Source of the DNA: Methylonatrum sp040877625
GTDB taxonomy: Bacteria > Pseudomonadota > Gammaproteobacteria > Nitrococcales > Aquisalimonadaceae
Assembly: GCA_040877625.1 (NCBI GenBank)
Contig: JBBDNK010000044.1
Span: forward strand, 62,001 to 126,000
Reading direction: 5' to 3'
DNA: 64,000 nt
Position 1 is the first letter of the stretch; each line of letters begins with the position of its first letter. Below are positions 29,916 to 39,802 of this stretch, one piece after another. The notes under the pieces were generated by a model, which was not told where the DNA came from, searched no databases, and saw only the letters and a list, made by a program, of their open reading frames with translations. The translations under genes and the position numbers were made by a program.

Positions 29916-32900
29916 GCAGGTAAACTCACGCTCCTGGATTGCCTGGGTAGCCCGGCATGCGGTTGCGGCAAACCTGATCATGCTGTTGATGGTGGTATCG
30001 GGCCTGTGGGCCCTGCAGCAACTCAATACCCAGTTCTTTCCGACCTTCGAGCTGGACTATGTCAGCGTTCGGGTGGAATGGCGCGGTGCCACTGCCGAGG
30101 ACGTGGCGGACGCCATTACCGAACCGCTGGAAACGGAACTGCGGGACGTCGAAGGACTGCGCAGGCTGTTCTCCACCTCCAGCGAGGGCCTGGCCTCCAT
30201 CACGCTGGAGCTGGAGGAAGGGACGGATATCGCGGAGGCGACCGAGGCTGCCAAGGACCGCGTCGCCCGGGTGCGCAATCTTCCCACCGACGCCCGGGAA
30301 CCCTCGGTCACCCGCGTGGTGCGTTACGACCCCATTGCGCGCTTGCTGATCACCGGAGCGCTGCAACCCGGCGAATTGCGGGAACTGGCCCGTCAGTTCG
30401 AGGATGAGCTGCTTGCGCGAGGTGTAACGCGAATTGAATTGACCGGCATTCCAGGACAGGAGATCCGAATCGAGCTGCCGCTTGCGGAGCTGAGCGATCT
30501 GGGGCTGACCTTTCAGCGGCTTGCCGGCATGATTGCCGCGCAAAGCCGCGACCTGCCGGCGGGTGAAGCGGGAGACGCCGACGTTGCGCGCCAGCTCCGC
30601 GGTCTGGGTCAAGCGCGGGATTCGCTCGGTTTTGAGCAACTGTCACTGGTCCTCGACAACAACCGCACCGTGACGCTTGGTGACGTGGCGGAGGTGACCA
30701 GACAGCCGCGGGAGCGGGAGGTACTGTTACGCTTCGAGGGGCAGCCGGCCATCGAGATGCTGCTTCAGCGCGCCGAACGGGAAGACGCCCTGAAAGCCGC
30801 GCGCATTCTGGAAGACTATCTCCGGGAGCGTAGCGCGGCGATGCCCAACACCGTCAGCATGGAGGTGTTTGACGAATTCTGGCAGTTTCTCAGCGAACGC
30901 ATCGCCCTGCTGCTGGAAAACGGCGTCATGGGGCTGGTGCTGGTGGTCGCCATCATTCTGTTGTTTCTGTCGCTGCGCCTCGCCTTCTGGGTGTCACTGT
31001 CCATTCCGGTGTCATTCCTGGCGGCGATGACCGTCCTGCTCGCGGTAGGCGGGAGCATCAACATGATCAGCCTGTTCGGCCTGATCATGGCACTGGGTAT
31101 AATCGTCGATAACGCCATTGTCGTGGGCGAGAACGCACTGGCTCGCTACCAGGCGGGGGAGGCGCCAGCCGATGCCGCGGTGAACGGCGCCCGGCGGATG
31201 TTCGCCCCGGTGATAGCGGCCTCCCTGACCACCATCGCCGCATTCCTGCCATTGATGATCATCGGCGGGCCTATCGGCAATATCCTGTTTGCCATTCCGC
31301 TGGTGGTGGTTTGCGTGATCATTGCCTCCATCATTCAGGCATTCCTGATCCTGCCCGGGCACTTGCGCCGGACCTTCGAGCGCGGCCACGGCCTGACACC
31401 AGGTCGCGCCCGCGCGCGCATCGATACCGTGTTCAACCGGTTCCGCGACGGCCCCTTTCAGCGCGCGGTGGAGACGGCGCTGGATTACCGTTGGGCGACA
31501 GTGGCGGCTGCCGTCGGGGTCCTTGCCGTCTGCGTTGGACTGGTCCCCGGCGGGCGATTGCCGTTTACGTTCTTTCCGGCGGTGGAAGGCAATGTGATCC
31601 ACGCCAACGTCAGCTTTGCCGCCGGTACCCCGCGCGAGCGGGTCGACGCCTACCTGACGAAGCTGGAGGATGCCCTGATCGCCGCCGACGCGGGTTTCGG
31701 AGGCGGCCTGGTACGTACCCATGTGGTCAGTTCCGGTCGCACGCTCGCCGGCGACCCCAGCGACGCGCGCCAGGGCGAGCAGTTTGGCGCGATTATGGTC
31801 GAACTGATTTCAGCTGAGCTGCGCGAGGTGCGCAATCGCGCCTTCATCCGCGACTGGGAGCAGCGCACGCCGCCCGCTCCCGGGCTGGACAGTCTGGTGA
31901 TCCGCGAGCGGGGCACCGGGCCGCCGGGGTCGGATATCGATATCCGCCTTACCGGGGTCGGCGCCGAGGAGCTCAAGGCCGCCTCCCTGGCACTGCAGGA
32001 TCGCATCCGCCAGTTTCCGGGCGTCAGCGGCATTGCCGACGATCTACCCTTTGGGCCGGAGCAGTGGATCTACCGGCTGCGACCGGAGGGCCATGCCGCG
32101 GGGCTGACGGTTGAGGAGATCGGCCGTCAGTTGCGCGGCGCATTCGCCGGTGAACTGGTGCAGATATTCCATCATCGCCGCGACGAGGTCGAAGTCTGGG
32201 TAAGGCTGGCGGAGGCGGAACGCCGTCAGCTCGCCGGCGTGTTCGACTACCGCATCGCGCTGCAGAACGGCCGCAGGGTGCCCTTGAGCAATGTGGCGGA
32301 TATCGAAGCCAGGCGCGGCTTCGAGGCCGTGCGCCATGTCGATGGAGAGCTGGCCGTGCGCGTCAGTGCCGACGTCGACTCCGAGACCGCCAATGCCAAT
32401 CTGATACTCGGTGAGCTGGAGGCCGGGTTCCTGCCCGAACTGCAACGCCGGTTCGGCCTGCAATACGGTTTCGAAGGGCGCGCCGCGGATCAGGCCGAAA
32501 CCCTGGCGGATATGCGCGCCGGACTGTTGCTGGCACTGGCGCTGATTTATCTGGTGCTGGCCTGGGTGTTCGCGTCTTACGGCTGGCCCCTGATCGTCAT
32601 GGCGGTTATTCCCTTCGGCCTGGTCGGCGCACTGCTGGGCCATTACCTGATGGGGCTGGACCTCACGGTGCTGTCGTTGTTCGGCCTGTTCGGCCTTACC
32701 GGTATCGTGGTCAACAACTCCATCATTCTGGTCACGTTCTATCGCGACATCCGTCTGGACGACCCCGAGGGTGATATTCGCGCCGCTCTGGTGGAGGCGT
32801 CCCGACAAAGATTGAGACCGGTGGTGGTGACCACGCTGACCACGATCGGCGCCCTGCTGCCGCTGATCTTCGAGACGTCGCTGCAGGCGCAGTTCCTCAT

Positions 32901-33018
32901 CCCCATGGCCGTGGCCATAGCCTTCGGCCTGGGTGCGGCGACGCTGATCGTGCTGTTTCTGGTGCCTGCCATGCTGGCGATCTACGAGACTGCGGCGCGG
33001 CAAGGGCCGCAACGCTAA
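29908..33018 (+). CDS. RND-family efflux transporter (inner-membrane pump)
   Basis: 1036 residues, the usual size of an AcrB-type pump. N-terminal helix (ANLIMLLMVVSGLWALQQLN near 20-39), first large periplasmic loop (EPLETELRDVEGLRRLFSTS), the central helix bundle with GLIMALGIIVDNAIVVGENA (helix 4, paired Asp replaced by the DN form seen in this subgroup), a second loop, and the C-terminal bundle with GLFGLTGIVVNNSIILVTFY. It uses proton motive force to export drugs or amphiphiles. Substrate cannot be told from sequence. Confidence 0.9.
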   Translation: MAEQVNSRSWIAWVARHAVAANLIMLLMVVSGLWALQQLNTQFFPTFELDYVSVRVEWRGATAEDVADAITEPLETELRDVEGLRRLFSTSSEGLASITLELEEGTDIAEATEAAKDRVARVRNLPTDAREPSVTRVVRYDPIARLLITGALQPGELRELARQFEDELLARGVTRIELTGIPGQEIRIELPLAELSDLGLTFQRLAGMIAAQSRDLPAGEAGDADVARQLRGLGQARDSLGFEQLSLVLDNNRTVTLGDVAEVTRQPREREVLLRFEGQPAIEMLLQRAEREDALKAARILEDYLRERSAAMPNTVSMEVFDEFWQFLSERIALLLENGVMGLVLVVAIILLFLSLRLAFWVSLSIPVSFLAAMTVLLAVGGSINMISLFGLIMALGIIVDNAIVVGENALARYQAGEAPADAAVNGARRMFAPVIAASLTTIAAFLPLMIIGGPIGNILFAIPLVVVCVIIASIIQAFLILPGHLRRTFERGHGLTPGRARARIDTVFNRFRDGPFQRAVETALDYRWATVAAAVGVLAVCVGLVPGGRLPFTFFPAVEGNVIHANVSFAAGTPRERVDAYLTKLEDALIAADAGFGGGLVRTHVVSSGRTLAGDPSDARQGEQFGAIMVELISAELREVRNRAFIRDWEQRTPPAPGLDSLVIRERGTGPPGSDIDIRLTGVGAEELKAASLALQDRIRQFPGVSGIADDLPFGPEQWIYRLRPEGHAAGLTVEEIGRQLRGAFAGELVQIFHHRRDEVEVWVRLAEAERRQLAGVFDYRIALQNGRRVPLSNVADIEARRGFEAVRHVDGELAVRVSADVDSETANANLILGELEAGFLPELQRRFGLQYGFEGRAADQAETLADMRAGLLLALALIYLVLAWVFASYGWPLIVMAVIPFGLVGALLGHYLMGLDLTVLSLFGLFGLTGIVVNNSIILVTFYRDIRLDDPEGDIRAALVEASRQRLRPVVVTTLTTIGALLPLIFETSLQAQFLIPMAVAIAFGLGAATLIVLFLVPAMLAIYETAARQGPQR

Positions 33019-33051
33019 TCTTCTAATCGAAGAACCGACGAGGTATTGCTG

Positions 33052-34032
33052 ATGGACCTGGACGCCACGCGCGTATTTGCCCTGGGAGATTCCCTGGAAT
33101 TCGGAGCCGCGGTGACGTCGAGTCTCGGCGTCGAGTTGGCAGCGGTGGAGGAACATCTGCACGAAGACGGTGAGCACAAGTTGCGGCCGCTGGTGACGGT
33201 GCGTGGCTGTGATGTCTACGTCATCCTGTCTCTGGCCGGTTCAGCCACGCTCAGCGTTCACGACAAGCTTTGCCGGCTGCTGTTCTTTGCCGCCACGCTG
33301 CGTGACGCCGGTGCCGCACGGGTGACTTTGGTGATGCCGTACCTGTGCTATGCGCGCAAGGACAGTCGAGTCAGAGCTGATGACCCCGTTACCACGCGCT
33401 ATCTGGCCCAGCTGGTCGAAGCGATGGGGGTTGGCCGGGTGGTCACCATTGACGTTCACAACGTCGCGGCCTTCGAAAATGCCTTTCGTTGCGAAACCGT
33501 TCACCTGGAAGCGCGACTGCCGCTGGCCCGGGCGGCGCTTGCGCATGCCGGCGATCTGCCTCTGGCGGTGGCGTCGCCGGATATCGGCGGCGTCAAGCGC
33601 GCGGAGCATTTTCGCATCGCACTTGAGCAGCTGTCGGGCAGGGAGGCGGTGCCGGTGTTCATGGAGAAACATCGAACCGAGGACGCGGTGAGCGGCGATG
33701 CGCTGGTAGGCCCGGTACGCGGGCGCGCCGTTGTGATCGTCGACGATATGATGGTGAGCGGCACAACCCTGCGCCGCGCCGTGGATGCATGCCGCGCGCG
33801 CGGGGCGGCCCGTATCATCGCCGCGGTTACCCATGGCGTCTTCGCCACCGGTGCGGAGCAATTGCTTGGGCATGAAGGACTCGACCGCCTGTTGCTGACC
33901 AACAGCGTTGCCCCTCGCATGCGGGACCTATGGGGCGGCCGGGTGCAGGTCGTTGCGGTCGAGTCACTGGTCGCGGACGCGCTCGGTGCACTTCACGACG
34001 GCCGCTCCGTAAGTGTGCTGCTGGAACTCTGA
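33052..34032 (+). CDS. Ribose-phosphate pyrophosphokinase (PRPP synthetase) homologue, divergent
   Basis: 326 residues from the ATG at 33052 (GAGG 8 bases upstream; an in-frame TTG two codons earlier is less likely). Family pattern: VMPYLCYARKDSRVRADDPV (catalytic flexible loop), TIDVHNVAAFENAF (the DLHxxQIQGFF-type position, here altered), the PRPP loop VVIVDDMMVSGTTLRRAVDA and the preceding SPDIGGVKRA. It should make PRPP from ribose 5-phosphate and ATP. The altered DLH motif indicates a paralogue and not the main housekeeping Prs. Its stop is 5 bases from the convergent PHA-synthase gene. Confidence 0.82.
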   Translation: MDLDATRVFALGDSLEFGAAVTSSLGVELAAVEEHLHEDGEHKLRPLVTVRGCDVYVILSLAGSATLSVHDKLCRLLFFAATLRDAGAARVTLVMPYLCYARKDSRVRADDPVTTRYLAQLVEAMGVGRVVTIDVHNVAAFENAFRCETVHLEARLPLARAALAHAGDLPLAVASPDIGGVKRAEHFRIALEQLSGREAVPVFMEKHRTEDAVSGDALVGPVRGRAVVIVDDMMVSGTTLRRAVDACRARGAARIIAAVTHGVFATGAEQLLGHEGLDRLLLTNSVAPRMRDLWGGRVQVVAVESLVADALGALHDGRSVSVLLEL

Positions 34033-34037
34033 TCGCT

Positions 34038-35762
34038 TCAGGGCATGAGCACGTAATGCCCCGGGGCACTTGGCAGGCCTTCGGGGTGCCTCGGCTGGCG
34101 TGGCGGTACCTGGCCGGAGGCCTTTTCCGCCAGCCAGCTTTCCCAGGCCGGCCACCAGGAGCCGGTTTCCCGCTTCGCCACTTCAAGCCATTCATCCGGG
34201 GCCAGGTAGTGCTCGCCATGGAGGCTGGTGCGGGTACGGTAGTAGCCCTTGTAGCCGCCGGGCGGGCTGACGATGCCCGCATTGTGGCCACCGCTTGCGA
34301 GCAGGAAGGTGACATCGGCGTCGGTGAGCAGGTCGGCCTTGTAGACCGACCGCCACGGCGCGACGTGATCGCGCTCGGCGCCGACCGCGAAGGTTGGAAT
34401 GCGAATGCTCGGCAGGGACACGAGGCGGCCGTTCACGGTGTAGCGGCCCAGTGCCAGCTCGTTATCCAGCAGCAGATGACGCAGGTACTCCGAATGCATG
34501 CGGAAGGGCATCCGCGTGGTGTCCGCGTTCCAGGCCATCAGATCGGACAGCGGCGCGCGTTCTCCCAGCAAGTACTCCTGAACCATGCGCGACCAGATCA
34601 GATCGTTGCTGCGCAGCAGCTGAAAGGCGCCGGCCATCTGATCATTGGCGAGATAACCCTGCTCCCACATAAGGTCTTCCAGAAAGGCCACCTGTGCCGG
34701 ATCGACGAACAGTTTCAGTTCGCCGGCCTCGGAAAAGTCTACCTGCCCGGTGAGCAGGGTCAGGGAACGCAGCCAGTCTTTGCCGTCCCTGGCCAGTGCG
34801 GCCGCGGCGATGCCCATCAGCGTGCCGCCGAGGCAGTAGCCGATGCCCTGTATCTGGTGCTCCGGAATCAGCGAACGGATGTACTCCATGGCACTGAGTG
34901 GGCCCATATCCAGATAGTCGCGAATGCCCAGATCCCGATCCTCCTCGGTCGGGTTTCTCCAGGAGACGATGAAAACGGTATGCCCATGATCCACCAGGAA
35001 CTTGACCAGGGAATTATGCGGGGACAGATCGAGGATGTAGTACTTCATGATCCAGGCGGGGACGATCAATACCGGCTCGGCATGCACGGAGGCCGTGCTT
35101 GGTTCGTACTGAATCAGTTCGATCAGATGGTTACGAAACACGACCTTGCCCGGCGTGACGGCGATGTTGCCGCCGACCACATAGTCCTCCAGGCCGACCG
35201 GGCCGCGGTCCATCAGGTCGCGTTCCCAGTCTTCCAGCATGTGTTGCAGGCCCTGGTATAGATTGCGGCCGCCGGTTTCCAGTGTTCGTCTGAGCACCAC
35301 CGGATTGGTGAACAGTGAATTCGACGGTGAAAAGATATCGAGCAGCTGGCGGACGATAAAGGAAACAACCTGCTCGTGATGGACGGTAACGCCGCGCACT
35401 TCGTTGGTGGCGCTTTGCCACCATTGCTGGTAGAGCAGAAAAGCCTGAGACACAAAGGCATAAGGTGGCTGTGCCCATTCGGGGTCCCTGAACCTGCGGT
35501 CCTGTGCCTGCGGATCGATACAGGGTGGATCGCCCTTGCCCTGCATGCACAGGGCAAAATGGGCGGCCAGGCGCCGCACTTTCTGTTCTCCTCTGACCAT
35601 CAGCTCCATCTGTTTGCCCGGCGCATTGATCAGATGCAGGCTCCAGTCGCTGAAGGCCAGGGCAACGGCGGCGGGGGATATGCCGCTGGTGAAACGGCTC
35701 TGCCAGGCATGACACATGCGGTCGAGCGCGATGAGGCTTCGGGATTGCATCTCGGTGGCCAT
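34038..35762 (-). CDS. phaC: Poly(3-hydroxyalkanoate) synthase, class I-like
   Basis: 574 residues. An N-terminal PhaC domain (FSDWSLHLINAPGKQMELM near 37-55, then FVSQAFLLYQQWW) is followed by an alpha/beta-hydrolase core with the lipase-like box GYCLGG, giving the catalytic Cys310. WNADTTRMP supplies the Asp region and SGGHNAG the His. The protein polymerises hydroxyacyl-CoA into storage granules. No phaA, phaB or phasin is next to it. The gene is divergent from the esterase gene, with 145 bases between them. Confidence 0.9.
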   Translation of the reverse strand: MATEMQSRSLIALDRMCHAWQSRFTSGISPAAVALAFSDWSLHLINAPGKQMELMVRGEQKVRRLAAHFALCMQGKGDPPCIDPQAQDRRFRDPEWAQPPYAFVSQAFLLYQQWWQSATNEVRGVTVHHEQVVSFIVRQLLDIFSPSNSLFTNPVVLRRTLETGGRNLYQGLQHMLEDWERDLMDRGPVGLEDYVVGGNIAVTPGKVVFRNHLIELIQYEPSTASVHAEPVLIVPAWIMKYYILDLSPHNSLVKFLVDHGHTVFIVSWRNPTEEDRDLGIRDYLDMGPLSAMEYIRSLIPEHQIQGIGYCLGGTLMGIAAAALARDGKDWLRSLTLLTGQVDFSEAGELKLFVDPAQVAFLEDLMWEQGYLANDQMAGAFQLLRSNDLIWSRMVQEYLLGERAPLSDLMAWNADTTRMPFRMHSEYLRHLLLDNELALGRYTVNGRLVSLPSIRIPTFAVGAERDHVAPWRSVYKADLLTDADVTFLLASGGHNAGIVSPPGGYKGYYRTRTSLHGEHYLAPDEWLEVAKRETGSWWPAWESWLAEKASGQVPPRQPRHPEGLPSAPGHYVLMP

Positions 35763-35907
35763 GGTATCTTCCCCTGAACCGGCTGCATGTCCGTTGAGTG
35801 TAGTCGTGTTGTTGCGGGCGCTTCCGCTTTCGGCACGGTCCCCGCGGGCGGTTGTCCGTCAACCGTGGCATCATTTGTCAGGACCAGGCAACCACACCGG
35901 CTGATGC

Positions 35908-36552
35908 ATGAATCCTTTGCTGTTGGAACCCCCTGAAACCGCCCAGTTGGGCGTTGTCGCGTTTCACGACGCAGGTGCCACGCCGGCCCAGTTCCGGCAG
36001 GCATTTTCCGCCTGGCGCTCGGTGCTGCCGCCGGCGGTGTTCTATGCGCCGCGCGCACCGCTGCCCTGTGATCCCGCGGTGGGCGGATATACGTGGTATT
36101 CCCTGGAAGGCATTGATGTCCACAACCGGGCGGAGCGTCTCGCCGAGGGTGTGGAACTGGCGCGGGGCATACTGGCGCGTTTCGGCCGCCAGTTCGGCCT
36201 GCAACCGCACCAGGTCGTCGCCGCGGGTTATTCCCAGGGCGCCGTGATTCTGCTGGGGCTGGCGGCGGAAAGCGGCAATGCGCATGTCGGCCAGTTGCTG
36301 AGTTTTGTCGGCCAGCCTCTGCCCGAGGAGGTGCCGGTGGAGCAGGGCGAGCACTGGCCGCGCGTGGACATTTTCCATGGCGATCAGGACGACGTGATCC
36401 CGGTGGCCTATGCGAATGCGCTGTTTCGCTGGCTATCGCAGCACGGCGCGGAGCCGACGCTGTTTGTTGAAAGCGACACCGGGCACGAGCTGGCGGCGGG
36501 CTCGATCAGCAAGGCCGGTGAACGCATGCAGGTGTATCTTCAGGGCCTTTGA
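35908..36552 (+). CDS. Alpha/beta hydrolase, carboxylesterase/phospholipase type
   Basis: 214 residues, a minimal serine esterase of the YpfH/carboxylesterase-2 type. Nucleophile elbow AAGYSQGAVIL (about 106-116, Ser in GYSQG), acid FHGDQDDVIP (Asp near 168-170) and His in SDTGHEL complete the triad. No signal peptide, so cytoplasmic. It converges on sbcC with 13 bases between stops. The substrate is unknown; a link to the PHA synthase next door is not shown. Confidence 0.85.
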   Translation: MNPLLLEPPETAQLGVVAFHDAGATPAQFRQAFSAWRSVLPPAVFYAPRAPLPCDPAVGGYTWYSLEGIDVHNRAERLAEGVELARGILARFGRQFGLQPHQVVAAGYSQGAVILLGLAAESGNAHVGQLLSFVGQPLPEEVPVEQGEHWPRVDIFHGDQDDVIPVAYANALFRWLSQHGAEPTLFVESDTGHELAAGSISKAGERMQVYLQGL

Positions 36553-36565
36553 CCAATGCGACCCC

Positions 36566-39500
36566 CTACCACACGTCAAGCCGGCTGGCGCCGTTACCCT
36601 CCGGGCTGATGCGGATTTGCACGGGTACGCGCTCGTGCATGTCCTGCACGTGGGAGATGACGCCGACCTTGCGGCCCTGCGCCTGCAGGCCGTCCAGAGC
36701 GTCCATTGCCAGTTGCAGGGATTCCGGGTCCAGGCTGCCGAAACCCTCGTCGATGAACAGCGACTCGATGCGCAGCGTGCCGGACGCCATGGACGCCAGG
36801 CCCAGTGCCAGCGCGAGCGAAACCAGAAACGTTTCACCGCCGGAAAGGGAGTGAACCGAACGGACCTCATCGCCCATTTCCGTATCGATGACCAGCAGGC
36901 CCAAATCGCTACCGCCGCGTTTCAACCGGTAGCGGCGCGCCAGGTTCCAGAGCTGCGCATTCGCGTGCCGCACCAGCAGATCGAGGTTATAGGCCTGGGC
37001 GATCCTGCGGAAGGTGCGACCGTCCTGAGAGCCGATCAGGTCGCTGATACGGGCCCATCGTTCGTGCTCGGCGCGCAGGGTGTCCATTCGTGTTTGCAGG
37101 CTGCGCAGCTTGTCCCGGGTCTGGTCATCCGCCAATAGGCGGCTTTGCAACTGGCGCAGGTTCAACGCGGTTTTCTCCAGGTCCTCGGCGAGTCCGGCAT
37201 GGCGCTGTTCGAGTTCCGCGGGCTCCGCGTCGGTGGGTGGCTGGCCGCGGTGCTCCTGAAACTGCCGGTCTCGCTCCTTGCAGGTCGTGTCGGAGCGGTT
37301 CAGGGCGGTGCGCGTGTCGTCGACGCGTGTCCGCAGGGCACGGGCGTCGTCGTCCGACACCTGCAGCAGATGCGCAAGGCGCGGGTCGTCCAGTTCCGGG
37401 CGCGCCGCCCGCCAGTCGGCGATTGCCGCCTCGAGTTCCTGCAAACGCTCGCGTGCATCACGCTGCTGCTGCTCGGTGAGCTTCAACGCATGGGTGATGG
37501 CGTTGAAGTCTTCGGCGGTCTTCTCCCGGTCGGTGCGCGCCGTGCTTTCCGCCTCGGCGGCGGTTCGCCGGGCCTGCTCCAGGGCATCCTCCCAGGCTTG
37601 CGGGCTGGCATGCGTACCAAGCAACTCGCGGAGTTTCACGGTAACGCCTTCCAGCTCGGCCTTGCAGCGGTGCAGAGTCTCCTGCGCGCTGTCACGCTGT
37701 TGCTGTCGCGTCGACTGCTGCTGCCGCAGCCCGGTCAGTGTCTGCAGGTGTCTGTCCAGTTGCCGGGCCGCCGTCTGCCACTCGAGGGTGATGCTGATCT
37801 GTTCCGCGAGCTTGCCACGTTGCTCCTGCAGGCCGTTCAGCGCCTGTTCACACCAGGCGGCGCGCTGCTCCTCGTCCAATGCCGGCAACTCGGCGGCTTC
37901 CGGCAGCGCGGCCAGATGCTGGTCCATGTCTCGCCGCTTCCGTGCCACCGTTTCCAGTTCTTCGACAAGTGTGGATAAGCGCGCCTCAAGCGCCTCGCGG
38001 CGGGTCTCGCCCCTGATGCGCACCGCGTCCAGCCGCTCCACGTCCTCGCGGGCCCGGGTTTCCTCATTCTGGGCTGCCGAATCCAGGGCCTCCAGCAGGG
38101 TCGCGTCGGCATGGTAAGGATGGTCCAGGCTGCCGCAGACCGGGCAGGGGGTGTCTTGCTCCAACCCCTTGCGCAGTTCCTCCACGCTGGCCTCACGGGC
38201 CAGTCGTTGGCGCCTGAGCACGCTGAGCGTGGTGTTCAGGGCCTGGCGGGCGGCGCTTAGCGCGGTGGAATTGCTCTGTAGCTCGGAAATGACTTTGGCC
38301 AGCGCCGTGCGAGTGTCGGCCAGCTCGCCGTCCAGCCGCGCCTCCCGATCCCGCAGCAACCGGAGATCGCGCAGCGCCTGACGCAGCCCGGCGATTGCGT
38401 TGCTGCGCTCCTGCAAGGCCTCGCGCCGGCTATTCAGCTCGCGCAGACGTGCGTCCAGGTCTTCCGGCGTCCACGCGTCCCGGGGTTGTTCGGTCGTCGG
38501 TCCGGCTCCGGGCCTTGCCCGTATCCTGTCCAGTTCCGCGCTCTTTGCAGCGCGGGCCTGTTCTTCCGTGCCGATGTTCGCGTCCAGTGTCGTCAGTGCC
38601 GATGTGTGTACCGCAAGCGCACGCTCGGCATCGCTGACGGCGTTGGTGAGCCGCTGCTGTTCGTGGCTCAGGGTGTGGGCCCGCCGCAGGTCGGGACGGG
38701 CATTGTGCAGGGCCTGTTCGGTGTTCTTCAGCCGCAGGCGGGCCTGCTCCTCATCGGCGCGCAAGGAGGTGAGCCGCGCTTGCGCCTGCGTCAGTTGGCG
38801 GCGCTGGCCGTCGAGCTGCTGTTCGCGACGGGCCGTGCCTTCGGTGAGCGTTTGCTGTTCAAGGAACATGTGGCGGCGGGGCAGTAATTCGTTCAACCAG
38901 TGCAGGGTGTCGCGGTCGGCGGCAAGCGCGTCCCATTGCTGCCGGGCCTGTTCGTGCTCCTGCTCGGCGCGCTGCAGGGCGGAACGCAGCTGCTCCAGCG
39001 TCTGAAACCAGCGTAGCTGCCGCTCCAGGGTGGTACGGTCCGCCTCCAGGGCCTTGAAGGCGCCCTCCGTCTTGTCGGCCTCATGTTCCAGCGCCTTGCG
39101 ATCCTCGACCGGCAGGGGCTGCACGCTGCCCGCCAGCGTCTGCAGCTTTTCAAGCTCCCGGCTGGCCTGGCTGGCGTGCTGGAAGGCGGCCATGCCGAGC
39201 TGTGAATAGAGTCCAGTATTCGTCAATTTTTCAAGGAGTTCGCCGCGATCGTTCTCATTTGCCTTGAGGAAGGCGCTGAACTCGCTCTGGGCCAGCAGCA
39301 CGGCGCGGGTGAATTGATCGAAGCTCAAGCCCACCTTGTCCGCAATCAGCGTGTCCAGTTCACTGGAACTTGAATTGAGTATCTGCTCGCCATCGACCGC
39401 GATTAACTGGCGGTCGATCTTCAGCTGACCGGGGGTGCCTCTGGTCGCCCGGGCACGGCGAATATTCCAGGCGGCGCGATAATGCAGCCCGTCCAGTCCG

Positions 39501-39802
39501 CGGAACAGCACCTGAGCGTAGCCTTCGTCGCAGCCTCTGCGCAGCAGGTGGCGCGGGTCCTGGGCGGTGAGCGGCTTGCCGGAGATGTCCTCCAGGCGCG
39601 TGCCGATGCCGGCTTCTCGCAGGCGCGGCGTGGTGCCGTAGAGGGCCAGACATATGGCATCCAGCACCGTACTCTTGCCTGAACCCGTCGGTCCGGTGAT
39701 GGCGAACAGACCGGCGTTAGCCAGCGGCTCGGCGGTGAAGTCCACGTGGTACTCACCGGCAAGAGACGCCAGATTCTTCAGGCTGATGCCGAGGATCTTC
39801 AC
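36566..39802 (-). CDS. sbcC: SbcC exonuclease subunit (Rad50-like ATPase)
   Basis: 1078 residues. Walker A GPTGSGKST (37-45) is followed by very long coiled-coil arms around a zinc hook, visible as DTPCPVCGSLDHPYH in the middle. The ABC signature SLSGGETFLVSLALALGLAS and Walker B SLFIDEGFGSLDPESL are near the C-terminus. With SbcD it cleaves hairpins and blocked DNA ends during replication and break repair. The ATGA overlap with sbcD shows coupling. Confidence 0.95.
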   Translation of the reverse strand: MKILGISLKNLASLAGEYHVDFTAEPLANAGLFAITGPTGSGKSTVLDAICLALYGTTPRLREAGIGTRLEDISGKPLTAQDPRHLLRRGCDEGYAQVLFRGLDGLHYRAAWNIRRARATRGTPGQLKIDRQLIAVDGEQILNSSSSELDTLIADKVGLSFDQFTRAVLLAQSEFSAFLKANENDRGELLEKLTNTGLYSQLGMAAFQHASQASRELEKLQTLAGSVQPLPVEDRKALEHEADKTEGAFKALEADRTTLERQLRWFQTLEQLRSALQRAEQEHEQARQQWDALAADRDTLHWLNELLPRRHMFLEQQTLTEGTARREQQLDGQRRQLTQAQARLTSLRADEEQARLRLKNTEQALHNARPDLRRAHTLSHEQQRLTNAVSDAERALAVHTSALTTLDANIGTEEQARAAKSAELDRIRARPGAGPTTEQPRDAWTPEDLDARLRELNSRREALQERSNAIAGLRQALRDLRLLRDREARLDGELADTRTALAKVISELQSNSTALSAARQALNTTLSVLRRQRLAREASVEELRKGLEQDTPCPVCGSLDHPYHADATLLEALDSAAQNEETRAREDVERLDAVRIRGETRREALEARLSTLVEELETVARKRRDMDQHLAALPEAAELPALDEEQRAAWCEQALNGLQEQRGKLAEQISITLEWQTAARQLDRHLQTLTGLRQQQSTRQQQRDSAQETLHRCKAELEGVTVKLRELLGTHASPQAWEDALEQARRTAAEAESTARTDREKTAEDFNAITHALKLTEQQQRDARERLQELEAAIADWRAARPELDDPRLAHLLQVSDDDARALRTRVDDTRTALNRSDTTCKERDRQFQEHRGQPPTDAEPAELEQRHAGLAEDLEKTALNLRQLQSRLLADDQTRDKLRSLQTRMDTLRAEHERWARISDLIGSQDGRTFRRIAQAYNLDLLVRHANAQLWNLARRYRLKRGGSDLGLLVIDTEMGDEVRSVHSLSGGETFLVSLALALGLASMASGTLRIESLFIDEGFGSLDPESLQLAMDALDGLQAQGRKVGVISHVQDMHERVPVQIRISPEGNGASRLDVW

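Noticed and set aside
34038..36552. PHA synthase plus esterase as a storage-polymer operon
   Set aside because: They are divergent, no phaA, phaB or phasin is present, and the esterase is not a recognised PHA depolymerase.
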